Positions 6,012-8,854 of a DNA stretch of 8,854 nucleotides are shown in pieces; within the stretch, counting starts at the first letter, position 1, and each line of letters starts with the position of its first letter. The position numbers and the translations under genes are program-made. The notes under the pieces are model-generated. The model had not been told where the DNA came from, searched no databases, and was given only the letters and a program-made list of their open reading frames with translations. The stretch covers positions 1-8,854 of the forward strand of contig CALFNC010000337.1 in NCBI GenBank assembly GCA_937902605.1. The letters are read 5' to 3'. The stretch is from an uncultured Acidobacteriota bacterium. Lineage in GTDB: Bacteria; Acidobacteriota; Thermoanaerobaculia; UBA5066.

Positions 6012-6989
6012 GTGAGCTGGCCCCTCGTCTTGCTGGTGGAAGAGTCGGAGAGCCGGCGCTCCGAGATCGCCGCCGCAATCGAGGCCGCGCGCTTCCGCTG
6101 CCTCCCGGTCGGCGATCCGGCGGCCGCCGCGGCGGCCGCTCTCGTCAGCCCGCAGGTCGTGGCAGTCTCGCTCCTCGAACGCGCCCCGACGGCGAAGGAG
6201 CTCCTCAGGAGCTGGCGCAACGAGGCCGGGCGGGCGGCGCTTCCGCTCCTGGCCATCGTACCGGCAGGGGCCGAAGACCTCGCCGAGGCGGCTCTTGCCG
6301 ACGGGGCCGACGATGTCTTGGAGTGGCCCGCGGGTGAGAAGCGGGTCGCCGCGCGCCTCCGGTCGCTGGTGGGGCGGACGCTCCTCCGGCGCGAGACGAG
6401 CGATTTCACCCGCGTCCTAGGAGCGATCCTCAGGGGTGTGGAGGCTCGGGAGATCCACCGGGTCGACCACTCGCTCCGCGTCTCGGGCCTGGCTACCGAG
6501 CTGGGCCGCGTCGTCGGGCTCCCCCCGGATGAGCTGGAGAGGCTTCGGCAGGCCGCCACCTTCTACGAAATCGGGACGGTCGCTATCCCTGACCGGATCC
6601 TCCTCAAGGAAGCGGAGCTCACGGCGGAGGAGCTCGCTCTCGTCCGCTCTCACCCGGTCGTCGGCTTCGAGATGATCCGGGGGATCCGATCGCTGGAGCC
6701 GTTGGGGCCGTTCATCCTGCGCCACCACGAGCGGATCGACGGGTCGGGCTATCCCTACGGCGTCGGAGGACGGGACATTCCGCTCTCCGTCCAGGTCCTG
6801 GCGATCTCCGATGCCTACGACGCCCTCGTCTCCTCGCGTCCCCACCGGCCGTCGCGCCACCACGCCGAGGCGATGGCGATCCTGGGCGAGGAGGCCGCGC
6901 GCGGGACCTGGGACAAGCCCCTCTTCGCGCTCCTCGAGGAGGCGGTTTTAGCCTCCGAGGTCCCGGCCCAGGTCCTACACGACGCCTGA
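6012..6989 (+). CDS. Degenerate receiver / HD-GYP domain protein, likely catalytically inactive
   Basis: This is a 325-residue cytosolic protein. Residues about 4-120 fold like a receiver but lack its chemistry: the phospho-Asp position (V-A-V-S-L-L) is near S53 and the conserved Lys is replaced in E-W-P (104-106). Residues about 132-320 are an HD-GYP domain, the family that hydrolyses cyclic di-GMP. Retained are E144, H153, H214 in S-H-P, H238/H239 in H-H-E-R-I-D-G-S-G-Y-P and D267 in S-D-A-Y-D-A-L. The name-giving H-D of H-D-x-G-K is Y185-E186, with T189 for the Lys. Because the HD pair ligates the metal centre, hydrolysis is probably lost; a binding or scaffolding role is inferred. An alanine run fills 37-43. 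The start is a GTG with no clear Shine-Dalgarno. It is divergent from the sigma-54 activator. Confidence 0.9.
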   Translation: MSWPLVLLVEESESRRSEIAAAIEAARFRCLPVGDPAAAAAAALVSPQVVAVSLLERAPTAKELLRSWRNEAGRAALPLLAIVPAGAEDLAEAALADGADDVLEWPAGEKRVAARLRSLVGRTLLRRETSDFTRVLGAILRGVEAREIHRVDHSLRVSGLATELGRVVGLPPDELERLRQAATFYEIGTVAIPDRILLKEAELTAEELALVRSHPVVGFEMIRGIRSLEPLGPFILRHHERIDGSGYPYGVGGRDIPLSVQVLAISDAYDALVSSRPHRPSRHHAEAMAILGEEAARGTWDKPLFALLEEAVLASEVPAQVLHDA

Positions 6990-7039
6990 CCGTCCGGCGA
7001 CCGTTGGCGCGGGACCGGGGCGGCGTTCGTTCAGCGAGG

Positions 7040-7486
7040 TCATGCCGACCCCTCCTTGGTCTTGCCCGGGCGCGGGACGATCGCGAGCGTGACCGTGGCC
7101 TTCGAGACCAGGCGCTCGCGCCCATCCTCGACCGCGTGGACCTCGGACTCGACGACGCTCACCGACTTCCCCGCCCGCAGCACCTTCGCCCGGCAGACGA
7201 GGCGCTCGCCCCGGGCGGGCCGGAGGAGGTTGATCTTGAATTCGATCGACAGCACCGCTCGGCCGGCCGGGATCAGCGTGGCCCCCGCGGTCCCGGCCGT
7301 GTGATCCGCGATCGTTGCTTGGACGCCGGCATGGACGAACCCATCCTGCTGGAGATGGCGCTCCTCCAGGTCGAGGACGGTCGTGCACGTTCCCTCCCCG
7401 AGGCTCTCGAGCCGAAGCCCGAGGTCCCTGATGAACGGGGCGCCGTCCAGAATCCTGCGGGCCTCGTCGTGTGCCGTCGAGGTCAT
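7040..7486 (-). CDS. PaaI-family hotdog thioesterase
   Basis: This 148-residue protein has the hotdog fold. The family hydrolyses acyl-CoA or aryl-CoA thioesters in the cytosol. The diagnostic stretch is Q-Q-D-G-F-V-H-A-G-V-Q-A-T-I-A-D-H-T-A-G at residues 46-65. It contains D48-G49 and H52-x-G54 at the start of the central helix and A60-D61 inside it, the usual active-site layout. The strands that follow (V-L-S-I-E-F-K-I-N-L-L-R-P and later) match the core sheet. Length is normal for the family. The substrate is unknown. The ATG has no Shine-Dalgarno of its own, but it overlaps the TGA of a 21-codon ORF (ATGA), so it may be translated by coupling. It is convergent with the HD-GYP gene across 50 bp, in which I see no clear terminator. 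Confidence 0.9.
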   Translation of the reverse strand: MTSTAHDEARRILDGAPFIRDLGLRLESLGEGTCTTVLDLEERHLQQDGFVHAGVQATIADHTAGTAGATLIPAGRAVLSIEFKINLLRPARGERLVCRAKVLRAGKSVSVVESEVHAVEDGRERLVSKATVTLAIVPRPGKTKEGSA

Positions 7487-7548
7487 CGGCCGACGGCTGG
7501 CGCGGCGAGGAGGAGCGAGGCGACTACGAGAGATGTCGGGCGGAACAT
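7483..7548 (-). CDS. 21-codon ORF overlapping the thioesterase start
   Basis: This short ORF encodes a peptide that looks like a signal sequence: M-F-R-P-T-S, a hydrophobic V-V-A-S-L-L-L-A-A-P core and a final A-V-G-R. Its TGA overlaps the thioesterase ATG as ATGA. It has no Shine-Dalgarno. A TACAAT hexamer ends 8 nt before its ATG, so a leaderless message is possible. It could be a coupling leader, a remnant of a lost secreted protein, or chance. Confidence 0.3.
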   Translation of the reverse strand: MFRPTSLVVASLLLAAPAVGR

Positions 7549-7556
7549 GTTTGGCG

Positions 7557-7562
7557 ATTGTA
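7557..7562 (-). promoter_or_regulatory. Possible -10 element for the thioesterase unit
   Basis: On the minus strand this reads TACAAT (5 of 6 to TATAAT) and is followed by 8 nt and the ATG of the 21-codon ORF. No matching -35 is seen. A start site about 7 nt downstream would make the message leaderless. Confidence 0.3.
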
Positions 7563-7588
7563 TCGGGCTGGGACCGCGGGGGCTCCCT

Positions 7589-7756
7589 TTACCGTTGCCG
7601 CTCCTCGGAGATGGCCCCCATCGCCTGCGTCGCGGCGCAGAACCCGCCAAGACAACCCTGTTTGATGGTTGGTGACCGGACAATGATGCCGCGCACGAGG
7701 CCCTTGTACTCACGAATGCGGTAGCCAGCAAACTCGAAGGTTGTGGTGACCATCAT
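7589..7756 (-). pseudogene. Truncated YbjQ/DUF74-family gene
   Basis: The product is 55 residues if started at the ATG at 7756. Its first 35 or so residues match the YbjQ (heavy-metal-binding, PF01906) N-terminus closely: [13 protein letters not shown], then [19 protein letters not shown]. The fold normally continues for about 100 residues to a conserved G-A-N-A-V-I-G end. Here it departs after about L-G-G and stops at 7589. I checked the other two minus frames just downstream and saw no YbjQ continuation, so a deletion or junction is likelier than a single frameshift. The ATG at 7756 is chosen over a GTG at 7822 because GGGGAG lies 9 nt before it and homology begins there. The family forms pentamers of uncertain function. 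It follows psiE by 89 bp on the same strand. Confidence 0.6.
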
Positions 7757-7845
7757 GTAGTGGTTCTCCCCTATGTACATGGGATGATCGATGTGCCAGC
7801 AAAGGTAGCGCAGGCCTCCCACCCGAAGTGCCAGGAGGTCATGGC

Positions 7846-8322
7846 CTACGGCCTGGAGACTTTATCAATGGTGTCCTTGCGACGCAGAACGAACAGGGAC
7901 AATGCGATAGCGACGATCAACGCCGAAAGAACTCCGAGCTCGAGAATGAGCTGTGTGGACGCCGCCTGCGCCGCTGCCTGACCAAACTCTGCGGTAAGAA
8001 TGAGTACGCGCCTGATTGCGGCGATGAGCCCAACGAGAAGGAACGGTTCAGGCGTCACCGCGTGTTGCCGCAATGACACCTGGACCGTATATAGAAGTTC
8101 GACGACGAGAAGGATGAGAAGAATTCGGTCGAGGAGAGGGATGATATGTGAGGGCAGATCTCCCGAAAACAGGTTGACGCTGAAACCGACAGCGGTGACG
8201 ACCAAGAGCGCAACGGCACTGACGGCGAGGACCAAGCCGAGGCCAATGTAGACGAGATCCTCGACTAAGGAGAATGCTCGGGCGACGAGGTTGCGAGTCG
8301 GTGGTGGATCTGCCGGCATCAT
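7846..8322 (-). CDS. PsiE-family (phosphate-starvation-inducible) inner membrane protein
   Basis: This 158-residue protein has four predicted membrane helices, at about 22-47, 60-80, 93-111 and 126-147, and short charged ends. The second helix carries L-L-V-V-E-L-L-Y-T. The third carries [22 protein letters not shown] (91-112), the hallmark of the PsiE family (PF06146). PsiE is induced by phosphate starvation in Escherichia coli; its molecular job is not established. Two adjacent ATGs begin the gene. GGAGG lies 2 nt before the first (8322) and 5 nt before the second (8319), so the second may be the real start; the longer form is given. No Pho-box was recognised upstream. Base composition is clearly less GC-rich than in genes to the left, as in its neighbours here. 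The attC-like element lies 38 bp upstream. Confidence 0.85.
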   Translation of the reverse strand: MMPADPPPTRNLVARAFSLVEDLVYIGLGLVLAVSAVALLVVTAVGFSVNLFSGDLPSHIIPLLDRILLILLVVELLYTVQVSLRQHAVTPEPFLLVGLIAAIRRVLILTAEFGQAAAQAASTQLILELGVLSALIVAIALSLFVLRRKDTIDKVSRP

Positions 8323-8360
8323 GCCCTCCGAGAGATACAGCTAGAGGATACCCTGGCAAC

Positions 8361-8426
8361 GCCGCCTAACGAAATCGAGTTCAGCGGCGAGCACAGCCAG
8401 TCCGCTGCAACGAGAGGTTAGGTGGC
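8361..8426 (-). repeat. Integron attC-like imperfect palindrome
   Basis: Outer arms GCCGCCTAAC (8361-8370) and GTTAGGTGGC (8417-8426) pair with one mismatch. They fit the R-box patterns RYYYAAC and GTTRRRY. Inner arms GTTCAGCGG (8379-8387) and CCGCTGCAAC (8402-8411) pair except for one unpaired base (8408), like the extrahelical base of attC sites. Asymmetric spacers separate outer and inner arms. Read on the minus strand the order is R'' ACCTAAC, L'' with the extra G, loop, L', R' GTTAGGC, which would place it just after the gene ending at 8514. Minus-strand translation across it gives N-L-S-L-Q-R-T, a peptide I associate with attC-like repeats in environmental sequences. An ordinary dispersed palindromic repeat is the alternative. 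Confidence 0.5.
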
Positions 8427-8513
8427 GCCCCTTGCGGGAACTCTGCCTCCCGTGCGGCACGTCCGGCCTCAACGGCGGGGGAAGGCGCGGATTGGACATG
8501 ATCATCCTTGGCC
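8427..8513. other. Intergenic stretch without recognised gene
   Basis: Between the attC-like element and the stop of the right-hand gene I see only an ATGATCAT palindrome at 8498-8505. There is no convincing terminator with a T-run. Minus-strand frames here are open but look non-coding. Confidence 0.4.
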
Positions 8514-8811
8514 CTAAACGGTACGAAGCCGGATGACGGCCAGTAGGGAGAGCGATCCCGCAAACAGTGTGAGGGCGGGCACGGAAGCAACTGGGATCGC
8601 CGGTGGAAGTTCAGCAAGGAGAACGTCGAAGGTAAGCCATTGAGTTGGGGCGGCTGAAGACCCGAGGTACACGGCGTGGATCGAAAGACTAGCCGGGCCG
8701 GGTACCGAGAGGACAGTCATAGTCGCGTTGCCAGAGGCGTCGATGGGGATCGTCGCACTGCTCCAGTCCCAACCGCCGCCGGAAATACCAAACCGTATGG
8801 AGCCCACAGCC
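8514..8811 (-). CDS. Secreted or surface protein, C-terminal fragment with hydrophobic anchor
   Basis: About 99 residues remain; the gene runs off the true end of the contig at 8811, and the GTG at 8807 is not to be trusted as a start. The visible part is rich in Ser, Thr, Gly and Ala with beta-type alternation (A-T-I-P-I-D-A-S-G-N-A-T-M-T-V, then A-S-L-S-I-H-A-V-Y-L-G), as in extracellular domains. It ends with V-P-A-L-T-L-F-A-G-S-L-S-L-L-A-V-I followed by R-L-R-T-V: a Pro-containing motif, a hydrophobic helix and basic residues. That layout resembles C-terminal sorting or anchor signals of the IPTL/PEP-CTERM type, although the exact motif is not matched. The function is unknown. It lies upstream of the attC-like element on the same strand. 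Confidence 0.6.
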
Positions 8812-8854
8812 AGATCGGAAGAGCGTCGTGTAGGGAAAGAGTGTAGATCTCGGT
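8812..8854. other. Illumina TruSeq adapter sequence (assembly artefact)
   Basis: From AGATCGGAAGAGCGTCGTGT at 8812 to the last base, the 43 nt match the reverse complement of the TruSeq universal adapter, as seen in reads that run through short inserts. It is not genomic. Open frames crossing 8812 on either strand are artificial from that point. Confidence 0.97.

Noticed and set aside
7570..7588. Terminator hairpin after ybjQ (GGGA/TCCC around CCGCGG)
   Set aside because: The stem is short and imperfect and no T-run follows on the minus strand.
8323..8360. Promoter for psiE (TTGCCA with TATCTC 16 nt downstream, minus strand)
   Set aside because: The -10 matches consensus at only three positions and several equally poor alternatives exist.
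8381..8617. 78-residue minus-strand frame ending in N-L-S-L-Q-R-T-G
   Set aside because: It overlaps the anchored-protein gene in another frame and its end is translation of the attC-like element. It is useful as a hint for that element, not as a gene.

Overview
The window is GC-rich bacterial DNA. Its long sparse operons, NtrC-type regulator, HD-GYP protein and exported MsrB-MsrA fusion would suit a deep-branching Gram-negative phylum such as Acidobacteriota. That placement is inference from gene style only. No rRNA, tRNA, CRISPR array, integrase or transposase is visible. The last 43 bases (8812-8854) are Illumina TruSeq adapter sequence, so this is the end of a draft, probably metagenomic, contig, and nothing there is biological.

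Layout. 1-885 (+) is the C-terminal part of an ABC-2 type transporter permease, cut by the left edge. Seven bases later comes an apparently exported two-domain methionine sulfoxide reductase (MsrB-MsrA, 893-1978), then a radical SAM protein with a cysteine-rich SPASM/twitch-like tail (2019-3287). After a 149-bp gap with a possible extended -10 promoter lies a zinc-ribbon/one-TM/proline-rich/PEGA-like protein (3437-4258). It converges, with 5 bp between stops, on a minus-strand unit: a sigma-54-dependent NtrC-family response regulator (4566-5954) followed by a small unrecognised protein (4264-4551). Divergent from the regulator, across 57 bp, is a REC-HD-GYP protein (6012-6989) in which the receiver Asp and Lys and the catalytic HD dyad are all replaced. 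It is a candidate c-di-GMP-related pseudoenzyme facing a sigma-54 activator. A hotdog (PaaI-type) thioesterase (7040-7486, minus) follows, preceded by a 21-codon ORF whose stop overlaps its ATG.

Right of about 7,600 the base composition falls visibly: 29/60 GC at 7861-7920 against 41/60 at 6721-6780. Here sit a truncated YbjQ-family gene, a PsiE-family membrane protein, an integron attC-like imperfect palindrome (8361-8426) and the 3' end of a gene whose product ends in a hydrophobic anchor (8514-8811), all on the minus strand. The attC-like element between two same-strand genes, together with the composition change, suggests acquired, possibly cassette-derived DNA, but one site without an integrase is not proof.

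I did not find a clear new multi-gene defence or biosynthetic system. The strongest leads are the degenerate HD-GYP/sigma-54 divergent pair and the attC-like element with its low-GC neighbourhood.
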